The notes: generated by a model not told the origin, from the sequence alone. A stretch of 64,000 bases of DNA from Rhodovulum sulfidophilum (GCA_003241785.1 QFPW01000003.1:124001-188000); one strand, 5' to 3'. Positions 32,980 to 44,599 are shown, counted from the first letter of the stretch. A program made the numbers and translations.

Positions 32980-33600
32980 ATGCGCATCGCAACCGTCGCC
33001 GGGGTCGTCTTCTCCGTCCTCTCGCTCCACGCGCTCGCCGTTCCCGCCGCGGCCGCCGACCTCCGCCCGGTCGACTCCTTCGCCACGATCTCCGACGAGG
33101 CCGCGCGCTCCGTCGCGCTGTTCGAGGAAAGCGCCAAGGTGATCACCCATCCGCGCTGCGTGAACTGCCATCCGGTCGACAATTCGCCGCGTCAGGGCAT
33201 GGACATGCGTCTGCACGAGCCGCCGGTGGTGCGCGGCGAGGCCGACATGGGCGCGCCGGGGATGATGTGCACCACCTGCCACGGTCCCGAGAACGTGCCC
33301 GTGGTCGCGCAGGCCGAGGGGATCGGCTCGATCCCCGGCAACCCGGCCTGGCATCTCGCGCCGCTCTCGATGGGCTGGATCGGCGTCTCGCCCGGCGCGA
33401 TCTGCGCGCAGCTGAAGGACCCGGCGCGCAACGGCGGCCGCGACCTCGCCGCGATCGTCGAGCACATGGCGCATGACGACCTGGTCGGCTGGGCCTGGAA
33501 CCCCGGCGCGGGCCGCGAGCCCGCGCCCGGCACCCAGGAGCGGTTCGGCGCGCTGATCCAGGCCTGGGTCGACACCGGCGCGCATTGCCCGACGCCCTGA
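32980..33600 (+). CDS. Periplasmic di-haem cytochrome c associated with the molybdenum hydroxylase
   Basis: A 206-residue protein with a signal peptide ending near VPAAAA and two haem-binding CXXCH motifs (CVNCH and CTTCH). The spacing, with RQGMDMRLHEPP between the motifs, resembles isoquinoline-oxidoreductase-associated cytochromes. It should carry electrons from the 2Fe-2S subunit towards the respiratory chain. Possible distal haem ligands are Met residues in GAPGMMC and LSMGW. It converges with the LacI gene, 13 bases away. Confidence 0.85.
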   Translation: MRIATVAGVVFSVLSLHALAVPAAAADLRPVDSFATISDEAARSVALFEESAKVITHPRCVNCHPVDNSPRQGMDMRLHEPPVVRGEADMGAPGMMCTTCHGPENVPVVAQAEGIGSIPGNPAWHLAPLSMGWIGVSPGAICAQLKDPARNGGRDLAAIVEHMAHDDLVGWAWNPGAGREPAPGTQERFGALIQAWVDTGAHCPTP

Positions 33601-33613
33601 CGGGCCGGGCGCC

Positions 33614-34684
33614 TCAGTCGCCGGGGATGAGGGCGCTCGCGCCGGTCGCGGCGTCGGGCGGCGCCTGGATGGCGCGCAGCTCCTCGGGCGGGACGCCCCG
33701 CAGCGTGCGCACCACCGCCTGGGCGAGGAAGGTGCCGGCGGCGCGGAAATCCTCGTGGATCACGATCGTCTCGCGGCGGAACTTCTGCATCATGTGGAAG
33801 GAATCCTTCACCGCGAGGTCGTAGTCCCGCCCGATCTCGAACCCGCAGGCCTCGGCCGCGCTGATCACCGCGATCGCGGCGCTGGCCGAACCGCAGACGA
33901 AGCCGTCCGGCCGGCGCCGGGGCGAGTCCATCACCCGCGCCACCTCCGCCTCGATCGCCGCGTGGCCGCTGTCGATGGTGACGTCGCGGAGCGGCAGCTC
34001 GGTCAGGTCGAGCCGGTCGACCGCCCGGTCGAAGCCGGTCGTCATGTGATGCGCGTAGGTCAGCGTCGCGGGCGGCGGCAGCAGCGCGAGCCGGCGGCGC
34101 CCGCGCGCGGCGAGCCGCTCGACCGCCAGCTCGGCGTAGCGCTCGTTGTCGAAGTCGAAATAGGGGTGGACGATCTCCATCCGCGTGCGGCCATGCGTCG
34201 CGAAGGGGAAGCCACGCTCGTGCAGGTAGCGGACGCGCGGATCCTCGGGCTCGGTGCGCGAGAAGATCACCCCGTCCGCCGAGCCGGTCTCGACGATGTA
34301 GCGCACCGGGTCGAGCGGATCGTTGCGCGGGTGATAGGGCGTGACGATCAGATGGTAGGGCGTGCCCGCCAGCGTCTCTGAAATGCCGTAGACGAGATGC
34401 GGCGTCAGGCCGAGCACCTCCGCCTCGACCGACAGGATCAGGCTGATCACATTGGTCTTGCCGGTGCGGAGCCGCACGCCGGCGCGGTTGGGGCGATAGC
34501 CGATCTGCTGCGCGACGAGGCGGACCCGCTCCTTGGTCGCCTGGCCGATATCGGGGGCGTCGTTCAGCGCGCGCGACACGGTCGTGACCCCGAGGCCGGT
34601 CATATAGGCGATCGTCCGGAGCGTTGGCCGCCCGGTCAGGCCGCGCGGGCCACCGCCTCCGATATGTCCGTCCTCCGCCGCCAT
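33614..34684 (-). CDS. LacI-family transcriptional repressor of the glycoside operon
   Basis: A 356-residue regulator. The helix-turn-helix is at residues 21-45 (TLRTIAYMTGLGVTTVSRAL), followed by the hinge segment with NRAGVRLRTGKTNVISL and a periplasmic-binding-like sugar domain. The start at 34684 adds a short Gly-rich leader before the HTH. It is divergent from the sugar ABC transporter, and the spacer holds a TGAAACGTTACA-type palindrome, so it most likely represses that operon and itself until a mannoside or xyloside-type inducer binds. Confidence 0.92.
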   Translation of the reverse strand: MAAEDGHIGGGGPRGLTGRPTLRTIAYMTGLGVTTVSRALNDAPDIGQATKERVRLVAQQIGYRPNRAGVRLRTGKTNVISLILSVEAEVLGLTPHLVYGISETLAGTPYHLIVTPYHPRNDPLDPVRYIVETGSADGVIFSRTEPEDPRVRYLHERGFPFATHGRTRMEIVHPYFDFDNERYAELAVERLAARGRRRLALLPPPATLTYAHHMTTGFDRAVDRLDLTELPLRDVTIDSGHAAIEAEVARVMDSPRRRPDGFVCGSASAAIAVISAAEACGFEIGRDYDLAVKDSFHMMQKFRRETIVIHEDFRAAGTFLAQAVVRTLRGVPPEELRAIQAPPDAATGASALIPGD

Positions 34685-34740
34685 TCCGTCACCCTCGCAC
34701 CGAATCGCAGGATAGCCCAGCGGGACCGGCCGCGCAAATC

Positions 34741-34752
34741 TGAAACGTTACA
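34741..34752. promoter_or_regulatory. LacI-family operator candidate O1
   Basis: TGAAACGTTACA is a near-perfect palindrome with a central CG, the form used by LacI/GalR proteins. It lies 57 bases upstream of the repressor start codon. Confidence 0.6.
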
Positions 34753-34930
34753 GTAGATCCGGCTGATGGCCGTGCGTTGGCGGGACGCGGGATCATGCTC
34801 GAACCGAATGCCCCCTATCCGGATGAAAAAAAGCCGAAAAAATCTAGGCGGGTAACGTCCGGAGCTGAGCGCTCTGTGATCGGGCGAATGGCGCGCTCCA
34901 CATAAATGCTGGCGAGACACGAGGCATTCC

Positions 34931-34942
34931 TGTAACGATATA
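34931..34942. promoter_or_regulatory. LacI-family operator candidate O2
   Basis: TGTAACGATATA matches TGTAACGTTACA (the other strand form of O1, symmetrised) at 10 of 12 bases. It lies 25 bases before the ATG of the binding protein, where a bound repressor would block transcription. The distance to O1 (190 bases) would permit looping. Confidence 0.5.
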
Positions 34943-34966
34943 GAAAATCATAACGGGAGGGTTCCA

Positions 34967-36196
34967 ATGTCCAGACGCGCCCTGGCCGCCGCGCTCGCGG
35001 CCTCCGTCGCGCTGCCCTGCGCGGCGCTAGCGACCGATCTCGAGGTCACCCACTGGTGGACCTCGGGCGGTGAGGCGGCCGCCGTGGCCGAATTCGCGAA
35101 GGCCTTCGACGCGACCGGCAACAAATGGGTGGACGGCGCCATCGCCGGTTCCGGCGACACCGCGCGGCCGGTCATGGTCAGCCGGATCACCGGCGGCGAT
35201 CCCATGGGCGCGACCCAGTTCAACCACGGCCGCCAGGCCGAGGAGCTGGTCGCCGCGGGCATGATGCGCGACCTCGACGCGGTGGCCGCGGCCGAGGGCT
35301 GGAAGGACGTGATCAACCCGCCCTCGCTGCTCGAGAGCTGCACGCTCGACGGGCATATCTACTGCATCCCGGTCAACATCCACTCCTGGCAGTGGCTCTG
35401 GCTCTCGAACCAGGCCTTCGAGGAGGCGGGCGTCGCGGTGCCGACCAACTGGGGCGAGTTCGTCGCCGCCGCGCCGAAGCTCGAGGCGGCGGGCAAGGTG
35501 CCGCTCGCGGTCGGCCGGCAGGGCTGGCAGCTGAGCGGGATCTTCAACGACCTGCTGCTCGGGCTCGGCGGCAGGGACCTCTGGCTCAAGGTCTACGAGG
35601 ACAAGGACGCCGAGGTCGCGGGCGGCGCCGACGTGGCGAGGGTCTTCGCGGCGCTCGGCGACGCGCGGGCGATGTCGACGGGTTCCAACGTGCAGAACTG
35701 GAACGAGGCCACCGCGATGGTGATCTCGGGCAAGGCCGGCGGCCAGGTGATGGGCGACTGGGCGCAGGGCGAGTTCCAGGTCGCGGGCAAGGTCGCGGGC
35801 ACGGACTACACCTGCCTACCCGGGCTCGGCGAGGCGCAGTACATCACCACCGGCGGCGACGCCTTCTACTTCCCGGTGCTCGACGATCCGGAGAAGTCGA
35901 AGGCGCAGGAAGTGCTGGCCGAGGTGATGCTGTCGCCCGAGACCCAGGTCGCCTTCAACCTCAAGAAGGGCTCGCTGCCGGTCCGGAGCGACGTCGATCT
36001 CGCCGCCGCCAACGACTGCATGAAGAAGGGGCTTGCCATCCTCAAGGAGGGCAACGTGCTGAAGAGCGCGGACGAGCTCATCAACCCCGACACCACGACC
36101 CAGCTCAACGACCTGATGAGCGAGTTCTTCGCCGGGTCGATGACGCCCGCCGACGCGCAGACGCGCTTCGCCGCGCTGATCGAGAGCGCCGACTGA
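34967..36196 (+). CDS. Sugar ABC transporter, periplasmic binding protein
   Basis: A 409-residue family-1 binding protein with a signal peptide (ALAAALAASVALPCAALA). LEVTHWWTSGGEAAAVAEFAKAF is typical of the glucose/mannose- and oligosaccharide-type carbohydrate binding proteins, with FNHGRQAEELVAAGMM and VNIHSWQWLWLSN further on. It starts an operon of transporter, glycosidases and oxidoreductases. Ligand inferred: a mannose- or xylose-containing oligosaccharide. Confidence 0.92.
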   Translation: MSRRALAAALAASVALPCAALATDLEVTHWWTSGGEAAAVAEFAKAFDATGNKWVDGAIAGSGDTARPVMVSRITGGDPMGATQFNHGRQAEELVAAGMMRDLDAVAAAEGWKDVINPPSLLESCTLDGHIYCIPVNIHSWQWLWLSNQAFEEAGVAVPTNWGEFVAAAPKLEAAGKVPLAVGRQGWQLSGIFNDLLLGLGGRDLWLKVYEDKDAEVAGGADVARVFAALGDARAMSTGSNVQNWNEATAMVISGKAGGQVMGDWAQGEFQVAGKVAGTDYTCLPGLGEAQYITTGGDAFYFPVLDDPEKSKAQEVLAEVMLSPETQVAFNLKKGSLPVRSDVDLAAANDCMKKGLAILKEGNVLKSADELINPDTTTQLNDLMSEFFAGSMTPADAQTRFAALIESAD

Positions 36197-36258
36197 CGGA
36201 CGTCGCCGGCCCGCGAGCCGCGGGCCGGCCTTTCCCGGAAATCGCAGGGGAGAGCGCC

Positions 36259-37152
36259 ATGTCCGTCGACGGGCGGCCCAACCGGCTATTCAAGAACATG
36301 AGCGCGAAGATCGCGTCGATCCCGATGATCCTGACGGCGGTCGTGGTCTTCCTCGGCGGCACGCTCTGGACCGTGGTCTATTCCTTCACCGACTCGAAGC
36401 TGCTGCCCCGGCTCAATTTCGTCGGCCTCGCCCAATACGAGCGGCTGTGGTCGACGCCGCGCTGGCTCATCTCGATCGAGAACCTCGCGATCTACGGCGC
36501 GCTCAGCCTCGTTTTCAGCTTCGTGATCGGCTTCCTGCTCGCGGCGCTGCTCGACCAGAAGATCCGGTTCGAGAACACCTTCCGTACCATCTTCCTCTAT
36601 CCCTTCGCGCTCAGCTTCATCGTGACCGGCCTCGTCTGGCAGTGGATCCTCAACCCCGATTTCGGCGTGCAGCACATCGTGCGGAGCCTCGGCTGGGAGA
36701 GCTTTAGCTTCGACCCGCTCTATAACCCCGAGATCGTGATCGGCGGCATCGTCCTCGCCGGGCTCTGGCAGGGCACCGGGCTCGTCATGTGCCTGATGCT
36801 CGCGGGGCTGCGCGGCATCGACGAGGACGTCTGGAAGGCGAGCCGCGTCGACGGCATCCCGACCTGGAAGACCTATCTTTTCATCGTCATCCCGATGATG
36901 CGGCCGGTCTTCGTCACCACGCTCGTCATCGTCATGGCCGGCATCGTGAAGCTCTACGACCTCGTGGTCGCGATGACCGGGGGCGGGCCGGGGACGGCGT
37001 CCGAGGTGCCCGCGAAATACGTCTACGAATTCATGTTCCGCGCCCAGAACCTCGGCCAGGGCTTCGCCGCCTCGACCATGATGCTGCTGACGGTCGCGAT
37101 CATCATCATCCCCTGGGCCTATCTCGAATTCGGAGGGAAACGCCGTGGCTAG
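36259..37152 (+). CDS. Sugar ABC transporter permease, first
   Basis: A 297-residue membrane protein with about six spans. VVYSFTDSKLLPRLNFVGLAQYERLW is typical of the MalF-like subunit, and EDVWKASRVDGIPTWKTYLFIVIP is its EAA loop. GGGGAGAG gives a ribosome site before the ATG at 36259. The stop TAG overlaps the GTG start of the second permease. Confidence 0.93.
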   Translation: MSVDGRPNRLFKNMSAKIASIPMILTAVVVFLGGTLWTVVYSFTDSKLLPRLNFVGLAQYERLWSTPRWLISIENLAIYGALSLVFSFVIGFLLAALLDQKIRFENTFRTIFLYPFALSFIVTGLVWQWILNPDFGVQHIVRSLGWESFSFDPLYNPEIVIGGIVLAGLWQGTGLVMCLMLAGLRGIDEDVWKASRVDGIPTWKTYLFIVIPMMRPVFVTTLVIVMAGIVKLYDLVVAMTGGGPGTASEVPAKYVYEFMFRAQNLGQGFAASTMMLLTVAIIIIPWAYLEFGGKRRG

Positions 37153-38080
37153 TCCCGACCTCCTGGCGACCGGCGTCGCCTCCGACGGGGCGATGGGCCG
37201 GGCGGAACCGCGCGGCGCGCGGCCCCGCCGGACGCTCTCGCGCCGCAACATCATGCTCTACGGCGCGCTGATCGTGATCGCGCTCTACTACCTCCTGCCG
37301 CTCTACGTGATGGTGGTGACCTCGCTGAAGGGCATGCCGGAGATCCGGCTCGGCAACATCTTCGCGCCGCCGCTCGAGATCACCTTCGAGCCCTGGGTCA
37401 AGGCCTGGTCGGAGGCCTGCACCGGGCTCAACTGCGAGGGGCTGAGCCGGGGGTTCTGGAACTCGGTCCGGATCACCGTGCCCTCGGTCGTGCTCTCGAT
37501 CGCGATCGCGAGCGTCAACGGCTACGCGCTGGCGAACTGGAAGTTCAAGGGCGCGGACATCTTCTTCACCATCCTGATCTTCGGCGCCTTCGTGCCCTAC
37601 CAGGTGATGCTCTATCCGATCGTGATCCTCTTGCGCGAGATCGGGCTCTACGGCTCGCTGACCGGCCTCGTGGTGGTGCACACGATCTTCGGGATGCCGA
37701 TCCTGACGCTGCTCTTCCGCAACTATTTCGCGAGCGTGCCGGAGGAGCTGTTCAAGGCGGCGCGGGTCGACGGCGCCGGGTTCTGGGGCATCTATTTCAA
37801 GATCATGCTGCCGATGAGCCTGCCGATCTTCGTCGTGGCGATCATCCTGCAGGTCACCGGCATCTGGAACGACTTCCTGTTCGGCGTGGTCTACACCAAG
37901 CCTGACACCTATCCGATGACGGTTCAGCTCAACAACATCGTCAATTCGGTGCAGGGCGTGAAGGAATACAACGTCAACATGGCGGCGACGATCATCACGG
38001 GGCTCGTGCCGCTCGCCATCTACTTCGTCTCGGGCAAGCTTTTCGTGCGCGGCATCGCCGCGGGCGCGGTGAAGGGATAA
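37145..38080 (+). CDS. Sugar ABC transporter permease, second
   Basis: A 311-residue MalG-like permease with about six spans and EAA loop EELFKAARVDGAGFWGIYFK. The start is GTG at 37145, inside the end of the previous gene after GGAGGGAAA. The long segment between the first two spans (FEPWVKAWSEACTGLNCEG) is typical of this transporter family. It forms the channel with the preceding permease. Confidence 0.93.
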   Translation: MASPDLLATGVASDGAMGRAEPRGARPRRTLSRRNIMLYGALIVIALYYLLPLYVMVVTSLKGMPEIRLGNIFAPPLEITFEPWVKAWSEACTGLNCEGLSRGFWNSVRITVPSVVLSIAIASVNGYALANWKFKGADIFFTILIFGAFVPYQVMLYPIVILLREIGLYGSLTGLVVVHTIFGMPILTLLFRNYFASVPEELFKAARVDGAGFWGIYFKIMLPMSLPIFVVAIILQVTGIWNDFLFGVVYTKPDTYPMTVQLNNIVNSVQGVKEYNVNMAATIITGLVPLAIYFVSGKLFVRGIAAGAVKG

Positions 38081-38085
38081 GCGTC

Positions 38086-39216
<1,131 letters not shown>

Positions 39217-39230
39217 GGCCCGGGAACGCC

Positions 39231-41621
39231 ATGCTGGACCTGACGGGAGACTGGACGCTCCGCGACGCGGAGGGCGGCCACGCCGCGACCCTGCGCCTGC
39301 CGGGCGACGTGCATTCCGCGCTCGCCGCCGCGGGGCTGATCCCCGACCCCTACGCGGGCCGGAACGAATACGCCGTGCGCTGGGTCGCCGACCGCGACTG
39401 GCTTCTCAGCCGGACCTTCGAGGACAGCGGCGGGCCACGCACGCTGCATTTCGATTGTCTCGACACGGTGGCGGAAGTGCGGCTGAACGGCGCGCCGGTG
39501 CTGGAGGCCTCGACGAGCTTCCGCCAGCACGACGCGGCCGTCGTCACGCTGGCGGGGGAGAACCGGATCGAGATCCTGCTGCGCTCGAACACCCGCGCCG
39601 CCGACGCGCTGGCGGCGGCGCAGCCGTTCCCGGTACCCTACCACGCCGGCAACTGCCCGATTCCGAACGGCAACATGCTGCGCAAGCCGCAATGCGACTT
39701 CGGCTGGGACTGGGGCGTCGCGCTGGCGCCGACCGGTGTCCTGGGCCGGATCGCGCTGATCGGGCCGGAGGGCGAGATCGCCGGACCCACCGTCGAGCAG
39801 GTCCACGAGGGGGGCGCGGTTCGGCTCCGTGTCCGCGTCCGCCTCCGGGGCTTCGCCCTCGCCCCCGGCGCGGTGCCCTGGCGCGTCGCCATCGGTGGCG
39901 CCGAGGCGACCGGCACCGTCGATCCGGCCGAGGCGGAGCCGGTGGCCGAACTCGTGCTGGAAAACCCCGACCTCTGGTGGCCGGCGGGCTTCGGACCCCA
40001 GGCGCTGAGCAGCCTCGAGATCACCGTGGGCGGGCAGCACCGGACCTTCCCGCTCGCGCTCCGCGACATCCGCCTCGTCTCCGAGCCGGACGCGGTCGGG
40101 CGGAGCTTCGCGCTGCGGGTGAACGGGCGCGACATCTTCTGCCGGGGCGCCAACTGGATCCCCGCCGACGCGCTGCCGTCCCGGATCACCGAGGCGAGGA
40201 CCGCCGCGCTGCTGCGCTCGGCGGCGGAGGCGCATATGAACATGATCCGCGTCTGGGGCGGCGGGCGCTATGAACCCGATTCCTTCTACGAGACCTGCGA
40301 CGCGCTCGGGCTCCTCGTCTGGCAGGATTGCATGTTCGCCTGCCACCTCTACCCCGCGACCGAGGATTTCCTCGCTGAGATCGACCGCGAGATCCGCGAG
40401 CAGGTGGCGCGGATCGGCCATCGCGTCGCGCTCTGGTGCGGTGACAACGAACTGCTCGGCGCGCTCAACTGGTTCGAGGAGTCGCGCGCGAACCGCGACC
40501 GCTACCTCGTCGCCTACGACCGGCTGAACCGGACCATCGAGGCGGCGCTCAGGGCGACGCTCCCGACCGCGAACTGGTGGCCGTCGAGCCCGTCGCCCGG
40601 TCCGATGAGCTTCGGCGACGCCTGGCACGACGACAGCTCCGGCGACATGCATTTCTGGTCGGTCTGGCACGAGGGCCGCGACTTCGAGCATTACCGCGAC
40701 GTGAAGCCCCGGTTCTGTTCGGAATTCGGCTTCCAGTCCTATGCCTCGCTGCCGGTGATCCGGAGCTTCGCCGGGGAAGGGGACCTCAACATCGCCTCGC
40801 CGGTGATGGAGAGCCACCAGAAGAACGCCGGCGGCAACGCGCGCATCGCCGAGACGATGTTCCGCTACTTCCGCTTCCCGAAGGATTTCGCGAGCTTCGT
40901 CTGGCTCAGCCAGATCCAGCACGGCACCGCGCTCAAGACCGCCGTCGATTACTGGCGGAGCCTCAAGCCGCGTTGCATGGGCGCGCTCTACTGGCAGCTC
41001 AACGACACCTGGCCGGTGGCGAGCTGGTCGAGCCTCGACTACGGCGGCGGCTGGAAGCTCCCGCACTACATGGCCGCGCGGTTCTTCGCCCCGGTCAATG
41101 TCGTGGCGATCCCGGAGGGCGACACGATCCGGCTCGTCGCGGTGAACGACACGGCCGAGCCGGTCGAGGTCACGGTGGAGGCTTTCGCGGCGTCCCTCGA
41201 CGGCGCGACGCGGCCGCTGACCACCGCGGGCGCGCAGATCCTTCCCGACGCGGCGCTTTCGCTCACCGAACCGCCGCGCGACCAGCTCGCGCCGGGCGAG
41301 ATCCTCGCCTTTCGCTGGCGCGCCTCGAACGGCGCGGCGGGCGGCGACATCCACGCGACCGAGCGCTGGAAGAACCTCGACCTTCCCGACCCTGCGATCG
41401 GGCTGACCGTCACGCCGGAGCCGGGCGCGCTGCGTGCCCGGCTCTCCGCGCGGGCGGTGGCCTTCTTCGTCACGCTGGAGGCGTCGAAGCCCGGCCGCTT
41501 CTCGACGAACGCCGTCACGCTCTTTCCCGGCCACGACGCCGAGATCTTCTTCACGCCCGACGATGGCGACATCGCCGGCGTCACGCTCACAACCCGCGAC
41601 CTCCATTCGAGCTTCGCCTGA
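39231..41621 (+). CDS. GH2 beta-mannosidase
   Basis: A 796-residue enzyme in the size range of family 2 beta-mannosidases. The N-terminal jelly-roll has LDLTGDWTLRDAEG and LPGDVHSALAAAGLIPDPY, the beta-mannosidase signature; RNPQCDFGWDWG-type residues follow (KPQCDFGWDWG). In the TIM barrel the acid/base is Glu407 in WCGDNEL and the nucleophile is Glu498 in FCSEFGFQ. It lacks a signal peptide, so it cleaves imported mannosides in the cytoplasm. It lies between the transporter and the oxidoreductases, 14 bases after the ATPase gene. Confidence 0.93.
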   Translation: MLDLTGDWTLRDAEGGHAATLRLPGDVHSALAAAGLIPDPYAGRNEYAVRWVADRDWLLSRTFEDSGGPRTLHFDCLDTVAEVRLNGAPVLEASTSFRQHDAAVVTLAGENRIEILLRSNTRAADALAAAQPFPVPYHAGNCPIPNGNMLRKPQCDFGWDWGVALAPTGVLGRIALIGPEGEIAGPTVEQVHEGGAVRLRVRVRLRGFALAPGAVPWRVAIGGAEATGTVDPAEAEPVAELVLENPDLWWPAGFGPQALSSLEITVGGQHRTFPLALRDIRLVSEPDAVGRSFALRVNGRDIFCRGANWIPADALPSRITEARTAALLRSAAEAHMNMIRVWGGGRYEPDSFYETCDALGLLVWQDCMFACHLYPATEDFLAEIDREIREQVARIGHRVALWCGDNELLGALNWFEESRANRDRYLVAYDRLNRTIEAALRATLPTANWWPSSPSPGPMSFGDAWHDDSSGDMHFWSVWHEGRDFEHYRDVKPRFCSEFGFQSYASLPVIRSFAGEGDLNIASPVMESHQKNAGGNARIAETMFRYFRFPKDFASFVWLSQIQHGTALKTAVDYWRSLKPRCMGALYWQLNDTWPVASWSSLDYGGGWKLPHYMAARFFAPVNVVAIPEGDTIRLVAVNDTAEPVEVTVEAFAASLDGATRPLTTAGAQILPDAALSLTEPPRDQLAPGEILAFRWRASNGAAGGDIHATERWKNLDLPDPAIGLTVTPEPGALRARLSARAVAFFVTLEASKPGRFSTNAVTLFPGHDAEIFFTPDDGDIAGVTLTTRDLHSSFA

Positions 41622-41637
41622 CATCCCGGAGACCCCG

Positions 41638-42393
41638 ATGACCGAATTCTCCTACCAGCTCTATTCGTCGCGCAACTTCCCGCCCCTTGCGGGCACCCTC
41701 CGCATGCTGGCCGAGGCCGGCTATCGCAACGTCGAAGGCTATGGCGCGCTCTACGCCGACGACGCCAAGGTGAAGGAGCTGACCCGGAACCTCGAGGCGA
41801 ACGGCCTCCGGATGCCGACCGGCCATTTCGGCCTCGAGATGCTCGAGGCCGAGTCGGAGAAGGTGCTCGCCATCGCGCGCGCGGTCGGGATCGACACGAT
41901 CTACTGCCCCTATGTCGCGGCCGAGCAGCGTCCCACCGACGGCGCCGGCTGGCGCGCCTTCGGGGCGCGGCTGCGGCGGGCCGCGACGCCCTATCACGCG
42001 GCGGGCCTCGGCTTCGGCTGGCACAACCACGATTTCGAATTCGTCCCGACCGCCGACGGCGCGATCCCGCTCGCCGCGCTCCTGGAGGGCGGCCCCGATC
42101 TCGAATGGGAGGCCGATATCGCCTGGATCCTGCGCGGCGGCGGCGATCCCATGGCCTGGATCGCGTCCCATGGCGACCGGATCACGGCGGCGCATGTGAA
42201 GGACATCGCGCCCTCGGGCGAGAACGCCGACGAGGACGGCTGGGCGGATCTCGGCGACGGCGTCGTCGACTGGAAGGCGATCCTGGCCGCGCTGCGGGGC
42301 ACCGCGGCGCGGGTCCTCGTGATCGAGCACGACAATCCGAGCGACCACCGGCGCTTCGCCACCCGCTCGCTCGCGACGGCGGAGGCGCTCTGA
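41638..42393 (+). CDS. Sugar (phosphate) isomerase/epimerase, TIM-barrel (AP endonuclease 2 fold)
   Basis: A 251-residue protein. YQLYSSRNFPPLAGTLRMLAEAGYRNVEGYG is the family start, and metal-site segments GWHNHDFEF, AHVKDIAP and VIEHDNP are present. The family includes xylose-isomerase-like enzymes and 3-keto-glycoside hydratases/epimerases. Because it is followed by a Gfo/Idh/MocA dehydrogenase, a role in an oxidative (3-keto) sugar route is a fair inference. It starts 16 bases after the mannosidase. Confidence 0.87.
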   Translation: MTEFSYQLYSSRNFPPLAGTLRMLAEAGYRNVEGYGALYADDAKVKELTRNLEANGLRMPTGHFGLEMLEAESEKVLAIARAVGIDTIYCPYVAAEQRPTDGAGWRAFGARLRRAATPYHAAGLGFGWHNHDFEFVPTADGAIPLAALLEGGPDLEWEADIAWILRGGGDPMAWIASHGDRITAAHVKDIAPSGENADEDGWADLGDGVVDWKAILAALRGTAARVLVIEHDNPSDHRRFATRSLATAEAL

Positions 42394-42395
42394 GC

Positions 42396-43535
42396 ATGGA
42401 CGGCAAGCTCGGGATCGGGATCATTGGCTGCGGCAATATCTCGACCGCCTATTTCACGCTCGCGCCGCTCTTCCGCGGCCTCGAGCCGCGCGCCTGCGCC
42501 GACCTCTCCCCCGCGGCGGCCGCGGCGCGGGCGACCGAATTCGGCGTGCGCGCCGAGACCGTCGAGGGGCTGCTCGCCGCGCCCGACGTGCAGGTGGTGA
42601 TCAACCTCACCATTCCCGCCGCGCATTTCGAGGTGACGCGGGCCGCGCTCCGCGCCGGCAAGCACGTCTATTCGGAGAAGCCCGTCGTGCTGACGCTGGA
42701 GGAGGGGCTCGAGCTGCGCGCGCTCGCCGCGGCGAAGGGGCTGCGCGTCGGCTCGGCGCCGGACACTTTCCTCGGCGGCGCGCACCAGCGGGCGCGGGCG
42801 CTGATCGACGCGGGCGAACTCGGCGCGATCACCGCCGGCACCGCCTTCGTGCAGAGCCACGGCATGGAGCACTGGCACCCGAACCCGGATTTCTTCTTCC
42901 TGCCCGGCGGCGGGCCGATGCTGGACCTTGGCCCCTATTACATCGCGAACCTCATCAACCTGATCGGCCCGGTGCGCCGGGTCGCGGCGATGACCGGCAT
43001 GGCGACGCCGACCCGCACCATCGCGGTCGAGGGCCCGCGCCGCGGCCAGACGATCCCGGTCGAGACGCCCACCACGGTTCAGGCGCTGCTCGAATTCGCG
43101 AGCGGCGCGCATGTGATGATGAACACGAGCTGGGACGTCTGGGCGCACGGCCACGGCCGGCCGATCGAGCTCTACGGCACCGAGGGCACGCTCTTCGTGC
43201 CCGACCCGAACTGGTTCGGCGGCGCGCTCGAAATGGCCGGGCGCGACGGCGCGACGCGGGAGGTGCCCGGCTGGGACCACCCGTTCGGCGTGCCGAACGA
43301 CGCGCGGCCGACCGGGACCTATGCCAACTACCGCGCGGCGGGGCTCGCCGACATGGCGGCGGCGATCCTCGAGGGACGGGACGCGCGCTGCGGCCTTGAC
43401 CGGGCGCTGCACGGGATCGATGTGATGACCTCGATCCTGCGCTCGGGTGAGACCGGGCAATTCATCGAGCTCGCCACCACCTGCGCCCGGCCCGAGCCGC
43501 TCGGCCCCGAGGCGGCGCGGGCCCTGCTCGCCTGA
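42396..43535 (+). CDS. Gfo/Idh/MocA family NAD(P)-dependent sugar dehydrogenase
   Basis: A 379-residue protein with an N-terminal Rossmann fold (GIGIIGCGNISTAY) and the EKPVVL motif carrying the catalytic Lys, followed by the C-terminal sugar-binding domain with DLGPYYIANLINLIGP. The family oxidises or reduces sugar hydroxyls, often at C-3 of glycosides or in inositol use. It begins two bases after the isomerase stop. Substrate is presumably the sugar released or imported by the operon. Confidence 0.9.
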   Translation: MDGKLGIGIIGCGNISTAYFTLAPLFRGLEPRACADLSPAAAAARATEFGVRAETVEGLLAAPDVQVVINLTIPAAHFEVTRAALRAGKHVYSEKPVVLTLEEGLELRALAAAKGLRVGSAPDTFLGGAHQRARALIDAGELGAITAGTAFVQSHGMEHWHPNPDFFFLPGGGPMLDLGPYYIANLINLIGPVRRVAAMTGMATPTRTIAVEGPRRGQTIPVETPTTVQALLEFASGAHVMMNTSWDVWAHGHGRPIELYGTEGTLFVPDPNWFGGALEMAGRDGATREVPGWDHPFGVPNDARPTGTYANYRAAGLADMAAAILEGRDARCGLDRALHGIDVMTSILRSGETGQFIELATTCARPEPLGPEAARALLA

Positions 43536-43545
43536 GGAGACGCGA

Positions 43546-44577
<1,032 letters not shown>

Positions 44578-44599
44578 CCGCGCGCGGGCGGGCCGGGCG

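Larger units (their letters stand above)
34685..34966. promoter_or_regulatory. Divergent promoter region of the LacI regulator and the glycoside operon
   Basis: 282 bases, AT-richer than the genes. It holds two LacI-type operators (34741-34752 and 34931-34942), a weaker third match GGTAACGTCC (34851-34860), an A-run around 34825-34842, and a strong ribosome site GGGAGG (34955-34960) six bases before the binding-protein ATG. Confidence 0.6.

Noticed and set aside
29938..33585. Minus-strand open frame of 1215 codons
   Set aside because: It is antisense to iorA, iorB and the cytochrome gene, which have clear motifs. Its His/Arg/Gly-rich, low-complexity product is what the complement of GC-rich codons gives.
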